This document shows positions 6,995 through 15,935 of a stretch of DNA of 39,305 nt, one piece after another (position 1 is the first letter of the stretch; each line of letters begins with the position of its first letter). Both the position numbers and the translations under genes were made by a program. The notes under the pieces were generated by a model. It saw only the letters and a program-made list of their open reading frames with translations, had not been told where the DNA came from and made no database searches. This stretch comes from an uncultured Ruminococcus sp. (lineage in GTDB: Bacteria; Bacillota; Clostridia; Oscillospirales; Ruminococcaceae). The stretch spans positions 1 through 39,305 of the forward strand of contig CADAGC010000025.1 in assembly GCA_902787365.1 (NCBI GenBank). The letters are read 5' to 3'.

Positions 6995-7942
6995 ATGGCT
7001 AAAAACAATGCCGGCGGACAGCAGGTCCCGATGAACAAGGCAGGAAAATGGGCATATACATGGCACATGGTCAAGGTCAACAAGGCCGCTTACGGACTTC
7101 TGGCTCCCTTTATGATACTGTTCATTATATTCCTGATAGTGCCTATAGTAATGAGTCTTCCTATAGGCTTTACAAACTTCAACATGGTTCAGTTCCCGAA
7201 ATTCGTGGGGCTGTCAAACTTCAAGACTCTGTTCCTCAATGATGATGTATTCCTTATAGCTATAAGAAATACTCTCATATTCGCAGTATTTACCGGCCCC
7301 TTCTCCTACATACTGAGCTTCATACTTGCATGGCTCATAAACGAGATGCACCCGGTACTCAAAACATTCTTTACATTCGTATTCTATGCGCCTTCAATGA
7401 CCACATCGGTTTACGTTATCTGGCAGCTGATCCTTTCGGGCGACGCTAACGGTTACATAAACTCGGTAATGATGGACATAGGCATATTCACACAGCCTGT
7501 TCAGTTCCTTACAGACACCAAGTACATTCTTGGCGTATGTATAGTAGTTCAGCTGTGGATCTCGATGGGTGCGGGCTTCCTTGCACTTCGTGCGGGCTTC
7601 CAGAACATCGACCCCTCGATGTACGAGGCAGGCGCTATCGAGGGCATCAAGAACAGATGGCAGGAGCTGTTTATGATAACCATTCCTTCAATGGGTCCTC
7701 AGCTTCTCTTCGCAGCTGTTCTTCAGATCTCCTCTTCATTCACGGTAGGTGCGGTTGGTCAGGCACTTGTAGGTCTTCCTTCATCTGACTATGCAGCACA
7801 CACCATTATGAACCACGCAACTGACTACGGCTACATCCGTTTCGAGATGGGCTACTCGGCGGCAATATGCTTTGTACTGTTCGCAGCCATGCTGCTTGCA
7901 AACAAGGGCATCAATTCGTTGCTTGCCAAGTATCTTGACTAA
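6995..7942 (+). CDS. ABC sugar permease, MalF/UgpA-like (pair 1)
   Basis: A 315-residue inner-membrane permease with about six hydrophobic helices, the first at about 35-57. The cytoplasmic EAA loop reads EAGAIEGIKNRWQELFMITIP, the segment that docks on the ATPase. The family forms a heterodimer with a MalG-like partner, which is the next gene. A strong AAAGGAGGGAG precedes the ATG. The gene lies 19 bases after the binding-protein stop, consistent with one transcript. Confidence 0.92.
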   Translation: MAKNNAGGQQVPMNKAGKWAYTWHMVKVNKAAYGLLAPFMILFIIFLIVPIVMSLPIGFTNFNMVQFPKFVGLSNFKTLFLNDDVFLIAIRNTLIFAVFTGPFSYILSFILAWLINEMHPVLKTFFTFVFYAPSMTTSVYVIWQLILSGDANGYINSVMMDIGIFTQPVQFLTDTKYILGVCIVVQLWISMGAGFLALRAGFQNIDPSMYEAGAIEGIKNRWQELFMITIPSMGPQLLFAAVLQISSSFTVGAVGQALVGLPSSDYAAHTIMNHATDYGYIRFEMGYSAAICFVLFAAMLLANKGINSLLAKYLD

Positions 7943-7959
7943 GGAGGTGAGTATACGAA

Positions 7960-8856
7960 ATGGCAAGAAAAAGAAGAAAGGTCTCGATAGAGAAGCTTAA
8001 GGTAAAGGACAAGAAAAAGAACGTCAACAAATCGCTCGGAGGCGATATTGCGATATTCATTTTCCTGTGTCTGCTCGGCTCATTCATGCTGTTCCCTCTG
8101 TATTACTCACTGGTACAGTCGATAAAGCCTGTTGAAGAGCTGTTCGTATTCCCGCCTAAGCTCTACGTTCTCAACCCCACGAGCAAGAACTTCTCAGACC
8201 TTGTAAACATAGCTTCAAATATGTGGGTACCGCTTTCAAGATACATCTTCAACTCGGTATTCATCACAGTAGTTGTTTGCGTATGCAACGTATTCGTAAG
8301 CTGCTGTGCAGCATTCGCACTTGCAAAGTGCCGTTTCCCCGGCGCAAACTTCCTCAACAAGCTGATAGTAACCGCCCTGCTTTTCTCATCGCAGGCAACA
8401 TGGATCATGACATTCCTCGTACTTTCAAAGCTTGGCCTTATCGATACATACGGCGCACTTATTCTCCCGAATATTGCAACGCCTCTCGGTCTGTTCCTTA
8501 TGAGACAGAGTATGTCAACGATACACGATTCAATGATAGAGGCTGCCAAGATGGACGGCGCAGGCCTCTTCAGGATATGCTGGCAGATAGTTGTTCCCAA
8601 CTCGAAGCCTGCGATAATGACACTTATTATCTTCGCATTCCAGGGTGCCTGGAATATGCAGGGCGGCGTGCTCATCTACTCTGAAGAGCTCAAGACCCTG
8701 CCTACGATAGTTCAGCAGATCTCAATGACCGGTCTTTCCCGTCAGGGCGCTGTTTACGCAGCAGCAGTTGTACTGCTCATCCCGCCGCTGGTTGTATTCC
8801 TCCTCGCACAGAGCCAGGTTATGGAAACAATGGCTAACTCGGGTATCAAGGATTGA
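7960..8856 (+). CDS. ABC sugar permease, MalG/UgpE-like (pair 1)
   Basis: A 298-residue permease with a basic, lysine-rich N-terminus (about 1-30), six predicted membrane segments and the EAA loop EAAKMDGAGLFRICWQIVVP. It begins 17 bases after the MalF-like gene with AAGGAGG as ribosome-binding site, and should be its heterodimer partner. Substrate cannot be read from sequence; the family handles oligosaccharides and glycosides. Confidence 0.92.
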   Translation: MARKRRKVSIEKLKVKDKKKNVNKSLGGDIAIFIFLCLLGSFMLFPLYYSLVQSIKPVEELFVFPPKLYVLNPTSKNFSDLVNIASNMWVPLSRYIFNSVFITVVVCVCNVFVSCCAAFALAKCRFPGANFLNKLIVTALLFSSQATWIMTFLVLSKLGLIDTYGALILPNIATPLGLFLMRQSMSTIHDSMIEAAKMDGAGLFRICWQIVVPNSKPAIMTLIIFAFQGAWNMQGGVLIYSEELKTLPTIVQQISMTGLSRQGAVYAAAVVLLIPPLVVFLLAQSQVMETMANSGIKD

Positions 8857-8899
8857 TAACAGACCCTAACACATTATTAAAAGGAAAAAGGTGAAACGA

Positions 8900-10507
8900 A
8901 TGTCAATAAGAAAAAAGATCAAAAGAATCCTCACTCTTGCTTTGACAGCCTCACTTTGCTCGGTCATGACGATAACGGCATTTGCTGATGAGCCTTACAA
9001 TTCATACAGCTACGATTCCTGGGAACAGCCTATACCCTCACAGAGTGCGTACAGGATCTCGGCAACGATAACAGGCTATGAACTCGGGCTCAGCCAGCTG
9101 CGTGACCCCTCAAGTCCTTACTATGTAAGTGATGACGCTGTGGTGACGCTTTCCGGTGCAAAGGATCTTTTCTGTGACGAGGACGCCAGAGAATTCTGGA
9201 TAGCCGACACGGGCAATCACAGAATATTAAGAACCAACGAGGACTTCAAGCTCATCGGCGTATACTACGGCGTGAGCGGTGACAGCGAGATAAACAAGGA
9301 CGAAGCCACAGGGCTCTCAAACTTCAACGAGCCTATGGGCTTATACGTCAAGACAAGTATGTATACCAACGAAAAGATGGTCTACATAGCTGACAACAAG
9401 AATGCAAGAGTAGTTAAGGCAAAACTTACTACAGCAAATACTCTTGAGCTTGTTCAGGAATACACAAAGCCTGAGAAGGAGCTCTACACACAGACTACTT
9501 TCAACCCCTCGAAGGTTATCGCAGACAATGCAGAGAACGTATACTGCGTTGTAACATCGGTAAACACCGGTGCGGTAATGTTTGCAAGAGACGGCTCGTT
9601 CACGGGCTTCTACGGCGCAAACAGAGTTGAAGTAACAGCTAAGGTTATAGCTCAGACGCTCTGGAGAAAGATAGCGTCTAACGACCAGATAAACGCTATG
9701 GAGCGTAACGTTCCGGCAGAGTTCAACAACTTTGACATCGACTCGGAAGGCTTCATCTACACAGTAACTGAAAAGGGCAACACCTCGACAGACGCTGTAA
9801 AGAAGCTCAACTCCGCAGGCTACAACATCTGGGACAACAATGCGGGCAACGAGTACAAGTTCGGTGATATCACAGACGCCGTTTGGGACTCGGTATCAAA
9901 CAAGAAGCACAACAAGATGCTGACCGACATAGTTATCGACAAGTTCGGCAGGATGAACGTGCTCGACTTTGAAACGGGAAGAGTTTTCCAGTATGACAAG
10001 AATGCAAACCTTATATGCATCTTCGGTACAAAGACCTCCTCGGCAGACCAGAGAGGCTCGTTCTCACAGCCCAACGCTGTTGAGACTCTCGGCGAGAACG
10101 TTTATGTAATAGACGGCTCGAAGAACGACATCACAGTATTCACAACGACCACATTCGGTCAGCAGGTACACAAGGCTGTTAACCTCTATGATGAGGGTAA
10201 ATACACAGAGGCTGTTCCTTACTGGAACAACGTTATGGACAGAGACGGCCTTTACACACTCGCATACATAGGCATGGGCAAGGCTTCCCTCAACCAAGAG
10301 AAGTACACAGAGGCTCTCGACTACTTCAAGACAGCATACGACAGAAAGGACTATGACAAGGCCTTCAAGTATGCAAGAGAGGACTTCCTGAGAGAACACT
10401 TCACGGCAATAATAATCATAATCCTGGTTCTTATAGCACTCCTGATAGTAAGAAAGATTCTTATTCACAAGGGTATTATAGTGATCCACGAGCGTGAGAG
10501 AATTTAA
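8900..10507 (+). CDS. secreted NHL-repeat beta-propeller with TPR and C-terminal membrane anchor
   Basis: An N-terminal signal peptide ends near AFADE. About 50-425 contains NHL-type repeats (for example FWIADTGNHRILR, MVYIADNKNARVVKA, NVYVIDGSKNDITVF), which fold as a beta-propeller. About 425-500 has TPR-like helices (YDEGKYTEAVPYWNNVM, LNQEKYTEALDYFKTAY). A membrane helix near the C-terminus (IIIIILVLIALLIVRKI) leaves a short basic cytoplasmic tail. It is therefore probably an extracytoplasmic scaffold or sensor anchored beside the transporter. ATG 8900 fits AAAAAGG at 8 bases; GTG 8891 is an alternative adding three residues. No enzymatic motif was recognised. Confidence 0.8.
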   Translation: MSIRKKIKRILTLALTASLCSVMTITAFADEPYNSYSYDSWEQPIPSQSAYRISATITGYELGLSQLRDPSSPYYVSDDAVVTLSGAKDLFCDEDAREFWIADTGNHRILRTNEDFKLIGVYYGVSGDSEINKDEATGLSNFNEPMGLYVKTSMYTNEKMVYIADNKNARVVKAKLTTANTLELVQEYTKPEKELYTQTTFNPSKVIADNAENVYCVVTSVNTGAVMFARDGSFTGFYGANRVEVTAKVIAQTLWRKIASNDQINAMERNVPAEFNNFDIDSEGFIYTVTEKGNTSTDAVKKLNSAGYNIWDNNAGNEYKFGDITDAVWDSVSNKKHNKMLTDIVIDKFGRMNVLDFETGRVFQYDKNANLICIFGTKTSSADQRGSFSQPNAVETLGENVYVIDGSKNDITVFTTTTFGQQVHKAVNLYDEGKYTEAVPYWNNVMDRDGLYTLAYIGMGKASLNQEKYTEALDYFKTAYDRKDYDKAFKYAREDFLREHFTAIIIIILVLIALLIVRKILIHKGIIVIHERERI

Positions 10508-10522
10508 GGGGGGGAAAATTAT

Positions 10523-11152
10523 ATGTATGAATATTCCACTATAGGGTGGCTCAAGCATTGTATTTTCCATCCTGTTGAAGGGTTTGAGGATCTTCGCTGG
10601 AAGAAGAAAGGCTCAATATCCGTAGCAATTACAATAGTAGCATTCCTGTTCATAGCAATGGTCGTTGACCACCAGCTCACAGGCTTTGCTTACAACGAAA
10701 ACTATGTTAAGGTATTCAACGTTGTACCTCTCTTGGTACAGTCGGTAGTATACTTCATAACATGGGTAGTCGGCAACTGGGCGCTTTGTACGCTGTTCGA
10801 CGGTGAGGGTACATTCAAGAGGATCTTCATCTACTCGGCATATGCGCTGGTTCCCTACATTGTCTGCACGTTTATAGCAGTTATTCTTTCAAACGTGCTG
10901 GTAACTGAAGAAGCTATCTGGATAACAGCTGTTCAGTGGCTGGGTCTTGGCTGGTCGCTCATACTGATGATTCAGGCTATGAGAGCTGCTCACCAGTACT
11001 CATTCACAAAGACACTTATCTCGATGATATTTACAGTAGTGGTAATGCTTCTTATACTTTTCCTTGCTGTACTTCTCATCTCGCTGTTCCAGCAGCTTTA
11101 CGTATTCATCTATCAGATATACACGGAAATACTTTACAGAGTCAGAGGCTAA
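10523..11152 (+). CDS. Yip1-family integral membrane protein
   Basis: A 209-residue protein with about five hydrophobic segments and an N-terminal WLKHCIFHPVEGFEDLRWKKKGS, the characteristic entry into the Yip1 domain. GNWALCTLFDGEGTFKRIFIYSAYALVPYIVC is also typical of bacterial Yip1 members. Function in bacteria is unknown. It follows the NHL protein by 15 bases with a GGGGGG-type ribosome-binding site, and precedes the DUF5696 gene by 26 bases, so it is part of the same operon; an assembly or lipid-environment role for the transporter is speculation. Confidence 0.82.
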   Translation: MYEYSTIGWLKHCIFHPVEGFEDLRWKKKGSISVAITIVAFLFIAMVVDHQLTGFAYNENYVKVFNVVPLLVQSVVYFITWVVGNWALCTLFDGEGTFKRIFIYSAYALVPYIVCTFIAVILSNVLVTEEAIWITAVQWLGLGWSLILMIQAMRAAHQYSFTKTLISMIFTVVVMLLILFLAVLLISLFQQLYVFIYQIYTEILYRVRG

Positions 11153-11178
11153 CTTACAGAAACGGTGGTGTAAAATAA

Positions 11179-13623
11179 ATGCATAACAGAGAATTTAAAA
11201 AGGCTATGGTTTTTGCGTTAGTTCTTACAATGCTGATGCCTCTGGGCTCGGTGGTCGCTTCTTCATCTGATGACAGTGCATCTGATGAGGCAGTAGCAGC
11301 AAATGCTGCGGACGACAAGACCGAAAAGAGTGATGACGCCAAGGAAGGCGACGACGCCAAGGACGAGGACGAAAAGGAAGATAAGGCTGACAAGAATGAT
11401 GATGAGGAAGTAAAGCCCATCACCGACGAGGAAGCTATCAAACCTGAATCCTGCGAGAAGGCGGCGGAGAACGACAAGTTCATACTCTATTCGGACAAGG
11501 ACAACGAAAGAATAGGCCTTTATGTAAAGGAAAGCGGCCAGTACTGGTGGTCAAGCCCCATAAACACATGGGCAGATCAGTCGATCGTTGATGAGGGCAA
11601 GGGCTCGACCATGAAGAAGGCACAGAGAAAGCAGGTTTCATCAAGCCTTGTGATCTCATACGCTGACCTTTTACAGAGCAAGAGAAATGTTACCGATGTA
11701 TACTCGGCTAACGCAACAAGAAATTTCAAGACGAACAATAAGGGCGTCGTAGTTACATACAAGTTCAACAAGTCGAGCGGCGGCTTCAAGATCCCCGTTC
11801 ACTACGAGCTTGATGACAAGGGTCTTTACGTATATGTTGATACTAAGGACATTGACGAGCCCGACACAAACTCTATCGACGGCAAGATTCTCACAAGGAT
11901 AAGCTTTGCACCGTACTTCGGCGCACAGGCACCTGCCGAGATAGACGGAACGCCCATAAACGGCTACATGATAGTTCCTGACGGAAGCGGTGCTGTAATC
12001 AACTACAACAACGGCAAGTCGAACTACGCCGACTATGAGCAGGTAGTATACGGAAGGGACTACACTCCCGTTCCGCTGTCTGCACCGAGAGTTACACAGC
12101 AGTCATTCATGCCTGTTGCGGCTACGGTAAAGGGCAGAGACGGCCTTGTACTTGTAGCAACTGACGGTGACTCATACGTTACCACAAACGCACAGGTTAC
12201 AGGTCAGAACAAGCAGTCATTCAACAGCGTGAACTTCACCTTTACGGTAAGGAGCACCGACCAGTTCTACATGAGCGGCGACTCGACCAACAGGCTGACG
12301 GTTTACGAAAAGGGCGACATAAAGACTGAGCGTGTAGGCGTTCGCTACTACCCCGTGACTGCCGCTGAGGGCGAGCAGGTAAACTACGCAGACTGTGCGG
12401 CGGTTTACAGAGATTACCTCATTGAGAACAAGGGTCTTGAAAAGAAGACCGAGCAGGGCAAGACCCCGCTTTACGTAGACCTCTACGGCGGCGTTCTCAA
12501 GCAGACATCTATCTTAGGTCTGCCTTTCGATCTCAAGACTGAGATCACAGGCTTCAAGCAGGCAGGCGAGATCGTTGACAAGTTAAAGGAAGAGAGCATT
12601 GACGACATAGTTGTTAACTACAACGACTGGACAAATGACTCGATCAAGAAGAAGATATCGACTGATGCAGATGCTTCGGGCACTCTGGGCGGTCAGGACG
12701 ACTTCAAGGACTTCCTCGGAACAGACGGCGTGACAGTTTACCCGTCGATGAACAACAACACATTCGATTCAAGCTCCTGGGGCTACATGACCCTGACGAG
12801 CACAGCGATAAGAATATCTAACGCTTATTCAAGACAGAGCAAGTATTCCTACGCATTCGGTGTTGCAGAGGTAGGCGTTTCACCCGCACTTCTCTCACCC
12901 TCAAAGTACAGTCAGGTATTTGACGAGATGCTCACAAGCTACAAGGACGAGAGCGTTGACAACATAGGCTTCGGCGACTTCTCATACAAGCTTTCGAGCG
13001 ATTTCTCGACAAAGAACACCTCTGTAAGAGACACAACAATGAAGACTCTCATAGAGGGCTATGAAAAGGCTAAGGGCGACATGGGCAGCGTTATAACCGA
13101 TTCGGCAAACGCTTATGTAATTCCCTACACCGATCATATCACAAATGTTCCCGTATACTCGAGCGGCTTCAACATAACCGATTACGACATACCTTTCTAT
13201 CAGATGGTAGTTCACGGCTATGTACCTTACTCGGGCAAGCCTATCAACGCAAGCTCCAACAGCGACGAGATGTTCATGTTAAGCTTAGCGGCAGGCTCGA
13301 ACGTTCATTACGATATGATCTACGAAGATGCAGATGTGCTTCAGGATACTGAGTACAACGATCTCTACTACGCACACTATTCGGGCTGGGTTCCCCACGC
13401 TGCGAAGGAATACGAGATCACCAAGCAGGTGCTTTCGGGCGTCAGCGGCATGACTATCAAGAAGTATGAAAGAAGCGCTGACGGCAACGAGCTGAAGACT
13501 GTTTACACAGACGGCTCGAAGGACGTTGAGATAAGAGTTAACATGACAAACGCTACTGCAACCGTTGACGGTGTGACTTACGATCTCAGCGAAGCATTAA
13601 GTGAAGGAGGGTTGAACGGCTGA
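11179..13623 (+). CDS. DUF5696-family secreted protein, possible glycoside-hydrolase-like enzyme
   Basis: 814 residues with an N-terminal signal peptide (1-27, ending VVASS), then a very acidic, low-complexity linker of D, E, K and A (about 28-85). The body carries family-typical segments: KESGQYWWSSPINTWADQ, YMIVPDGSGAVINYNNGK, VVYGRDYTPVP, and AHYSGWVPHAAKEYEITKQVL close to the end. I recognise the DUF5696 pattern but no characterised activity. The order of a beta-rich N-half and a later region with VDLYGGVL and DDIVVNYNDWTND is compatible with a glycosidase-type beta-domain plus barrel, which is inference only. It overlaps the next permease gene by one base (TGATG), so it is translationally coupled to transport. 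Confidence 0.78.
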   Translation: MHNREFKKAMVFALVLTMLMPLGSVVASSSDDSASDEAVAANAADDKTEKSDDAKEGDDAKDEDEKEDKADKNDDEEVKPITDEEAIKPESCEKAAENDKFILYSDKDNERIGLYVKESGQYWWSSPINTWADQSIVDEGKGSTMKKAQRKQVSSSLVISYADLLQSKRNVTDVYSANATRNFKTNNKGVVVTYKFNKSSGGFKIPVHYELDDKGLYVYVDTKDIDEPDTNSIDGKILTRISFAPYFGAQAPAEIDGTPINGYMIVPDGSGAVINYNNGKSNYADYEQVVYGRDYTPVPLSAPRVTQQSFMPVAATVKGRDGLVLVATDGDSYVTTNAQVTGQNKQSFNSVNFTFTVRSTDQFYMSGDSTNRLTVYEKGDIKTERVGVRYYPVTAAEGEQVNYADCAAVYRDYLIENKGLEKKTEQGKTPLYVDLYGGVLKQTSILGLPFDLKTEITGFKQAGEIVDKLKEESIDDIVVNYNDWTNDSIKKKISTDADASGTLGGQDDFKDFLGTDGVTVYPSMNNNTFDSSSWGYMTLTSTAIRISNAYSRQSKYSYAFGVAEVGVSPALLSPSKYSQVFDEMLTSYKDESVDNIGFGDFSYKLSSDFSTKNTSVRDTTMKTLIEGYEKAKGDMGSVITDSANAYVIPYTDHITNVPVYSSGFNITDYDIPFYQMVVHGYVPYSGKPINASSNSDEMFMLSLAAGSNVHYDMIYEDADVLQDTEYNDLYYAHYSGWVPHAAKEYEITKQVLSGVSGMTIKKYERSADGNELKTVYTDGSKDVEIRVNMTNATATVDGVTYDLSEALSEGGLNG

Positions 13624-14699
13624 TGAGTAATGAAATTAAAGAAAACGAAATACTCGATGATGTAAACGAGGCTACCGAAGCTACTGAGGAAGCAGCAGAG
13701 CAGATCGAGGAAGCAGCCGAGGAGACACCCGAGGTCACGGCGAGTGAGCAGGAGTTTGAGAGCAAGATCTCATCAAGCGCTGCACCCGCCAAGCAGAAGG
13801 GCATGAAGATACCCTACGAAAGAAGAAAGGCGCTTTACGGCTACGGCTTTATAGCACTCTGGTTCATAGGCACGATATACTTCTTCATCGTTCCGCTGAT
13901 CGAGTCACTTGTTTACTCGTTCAACAAGACACAGCCTGTAAATGGCGAGATGAAGCTTGAATATGTAGGCCTTGACAACTACATCTATGCGTTCAGAAAG
14001 GACGTTGACTATTCACCCGCCCTTGTTGCAATGCTCAAGGACACGGCACTTAAGACACCGCTTATACTTATCTTCTCGATATTCGTAGCGGTAATACTCA
14101 ACCAGAAGTTCAAGGGAAGAACTCTTGCAAGAGCTATATTCTTCCTGCCCGTTATCATAGCTACAGGTCCTGTTATCGACATCATCAACGGTAACATGAG
14201 CACAGGTGGTTATGCAGGCGGTTCCGAGCAGTTCTCCTCAATGTTCGAGGCTAACCTCGTTGATGAACTTCTCAACTTCTTAGGCGTTTACAACATTTCT
14301 GACTCACTCACCGAGATCATAAGCTCGGTAGTAAGCGACATCATGAACCTTGTATGGAACTCAGGTATCCAGATACTCCTCTTCCTGTCGGCATTACAGG
14401 GTATTCCTACCTCTGCTAAGGAAGCTGCAAACATGGAAGGTGCTACCGCATGGGAGTACTTCTGGAAGATAACCATTCCCTACATAAGCCCTATGATACT
14501 TGCAAGCATAGTTTATACGGTTGTTGACTCATTCGTTGACCCTTCAAACGATGTCATGCTGTTGGTTCTTACCAAGTCATCGAGCTGGGAGCACGGTATG
14601 ATGGCGGCTATGGCGTGGAGCTACTTTGCGATTGTCGGCGTAGTGCTCGGTATAGTTGTTATCATAGTAAACAAGGTCGTTTACTACGAAGTAGAGTAA
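13623..14699 (+). CDS. ABC sugar permease, MalF/UgpA-like (pair 2)
   Basis: 358 residues. The first 55 or so form an unusual acidic, Glu/Ala-rich cytoplasmic extension (EATEATEEAAEQIEEAAEE), followed by a basic segment and about six membrane helices beginning near residue 75. The EAA loop is EAANMEGATAWEYFWKITIP. AGGAGG lies about 10 bases before the ATG, which overlaps the DUF5696 stop. It pairs with the next gene. A second MalF-like permease in one locus with a single binding protein is unusual. Confidence 0.9.
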   Translation: MSNEIKENEILDDVNEATEATEEAAEQIEEAAEETPEVTASEQEFESKISSSAAPAKQKGMKIPYERRKALYGYGFIALWFIGTIYFFIVPLIESLVYSFNKTQPVNGEMKLEYVGLDNYIYAFRKDVDYSPALVAMLKDTALKTPLILIFSIFVAVILNQKFKGRTLARAIFFLPVIIATGPVIDIINGNMSTGGYAGGSEQFSSMFEANLVDELLNFLGVYNISDSLTEIISSVVSDIMNLVWNSGIQILLFLSALQGIPTSAKEAANMEGATAWEYFWKITIPYISPMILASIVYTVVDSFVDPSNDVMLLVLTKSSSWEHGMMAAMAWSYFAIVGVVLGIVVIIVNKVVYYEVE

Positions 14700-14712
14700 G
14701 GGGGTGGAGTAA

Positions 14713-15747
14713 TTGGCAACTAAAAAAGAAGAAAAGCAGTTTGAAAAAGAGCGCAAAAAGGCTCGCAAAGAACGTCTTAAGCGCATGAAGGAAGAGGGCA
14801 TAGAGAAATACCTTACCCCCGACCAGATACGCTACAACAGACGTAAGGCGCTGATAGACTCCATCTGGCCTATATTCAGATTCCTTATTCTGTTCGGCCT
14901 TGGATTTATCATACTCTACCCGATGATATTCATGATCTCTACGGCATTCAGACCCAGCGAGCAGATGAACGACCCGTCGATCATCTGGCTGCCCAAGAGT
15001 CTGACTATGGATAACATCAACGACGTATGGAAGGTTATGGACTTCGGCAACACAGCTATCAACACAGTTATACTCAACCTTGTGGCTTCGGTACTGGAAG
15101 TTCTCTCCTGCTCGATAACAGGTTACGGCTTCGCAAGATTCAAGTTCAAGTTCAAGGGGTTACTGTTTGCTATAGTTACTCTTATGATCATAGTTCCGCC
15201 GCAGATCATCACGATACCGCTGTTCATGCAGTACTCGTTCGGCTGGATAACTGTTTTAAAGGGCGGCGAGTCGCTCATAAACAGCCCGCTTACCATGTAT
15301 CTGCCCGCTATATTTGCTAACGGCATAAGAGGCGGTCTGTTCATCTACATCTTCCGTCAGTTCTTCAGAGGACTTCCCAAGGAACTTGAGGACGCTGCCT
15401 ATCTTGACGGCTGCGGCCCGCTTAGAACTTACGTACAGGTAATGGTTCCTAACGCTAAGACTTCATTCCTTACGGTTTTCCTTTTCGCAATAGTTTGGTA
15501 CTGGAACGACTTCTACATTTCGTCCTCGTACTTCACAAGAAACGATACCGTTGCGCTGATGCTCAAGAACCTGAATGCAACTCTTATTCAGGAACTCTTC
15601 TCGGGTCAGCAGGTTGGTATCAGACAGATAATAGTTTGGCTTGAAGCTGGCTGTATCCTGTCGATAACGCCGATACTTATCATGTATGTATTCCTGCAAA
15701 GGTACTTCATCGAGGGTGTTGAGCGTTCGGGTATCACAGGTATCTGA
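14713..15747 (+). CDS. ABC sugar permease, MalG/UgpE-like (pair 2)
   Basis: 344 residues, starting at TTG with GGGGGTGGAG upstream. A highly charged Lys/Glu-rich cytoplasmic N-terminus (about 1-40) precedes six predicted membrane segments. The EAA loop is DAAYLDGCGPLRTYVQVMVP, with Asp in place of the usual Glu. It is the last gene of the locus and is followed by a strong terminator at 15762. Confidence 0.9.
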   Translation: MATKKEEKQFEKERKKARKERLKRMKEEGIEKYLTPDQIRYNRRKALIDSIWPIFRFLILFGLGFIILYPMIFMISTAFRPSEQMNDPSIIWLPKSLTMDNINDVWKVMDFGNTAINTVILNLVASVLEVLSCSITGYGFARFKFKFKGLLFAIVTLMIIVPPQIITIPLFMQYSFGWITVLKGGESLINSPLTMYLPAIFANGIRGGLFIYIFRQFFRGLPKELEDAAYLDGCGPLRTYVQVMVPNAKTSFLTVFLFAIVWYWNDFYISSSYFTRNDTVALMLKNLNATLIQELFSGQQVGIRQIIVWLEAGCILSITPILIMYVFLQRYFIEGVERSGITGI

Positions 15748-15761
15748 TATTTCAAAACTTC

Positions 15762-15792
15762 AAACCGCTCCCATTTCGGGGGCGGTTGTTTT
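15762..15792 (+). terminator. intrinsic terminator of the ABC locus
   Basis: A ten-base-pair stem AACCGCTCCC (15763-15772) with GGGGGCGGTT (15778-15787), loop ATTTC, followed by GTTTTG. It lies 15 bases after the last permease stop. Confidence 0.85.
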
Positions 15793-15871
15793 GTTGGCCA
15801 TAAATGTAAATATGCCTAAAAAAGGGAGTTGTGTTCGGTGAAAATTCTGCTTGCTATTTATCATAAAACAC

Positions 15872-15900
15872 TTGAAATAAATCATAAAATGTGTTATGAT
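15872..15900 (+). promoter_or_regulatory. extended -10 promoter for the SGNH/DUF4358 genes
   Basis: TTGAAA (15872-15877), 17-bp spacer, TATGAT (15895-15900) with TGT just upstream (extended -10). Transcription should start near 15907, about 29 bases before the ATG at 15936. Confidence 0.7.
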
Positions 15901-15935
15901 TAGAATGATTGGAAAATAAGGAAAGGGGCATACTA

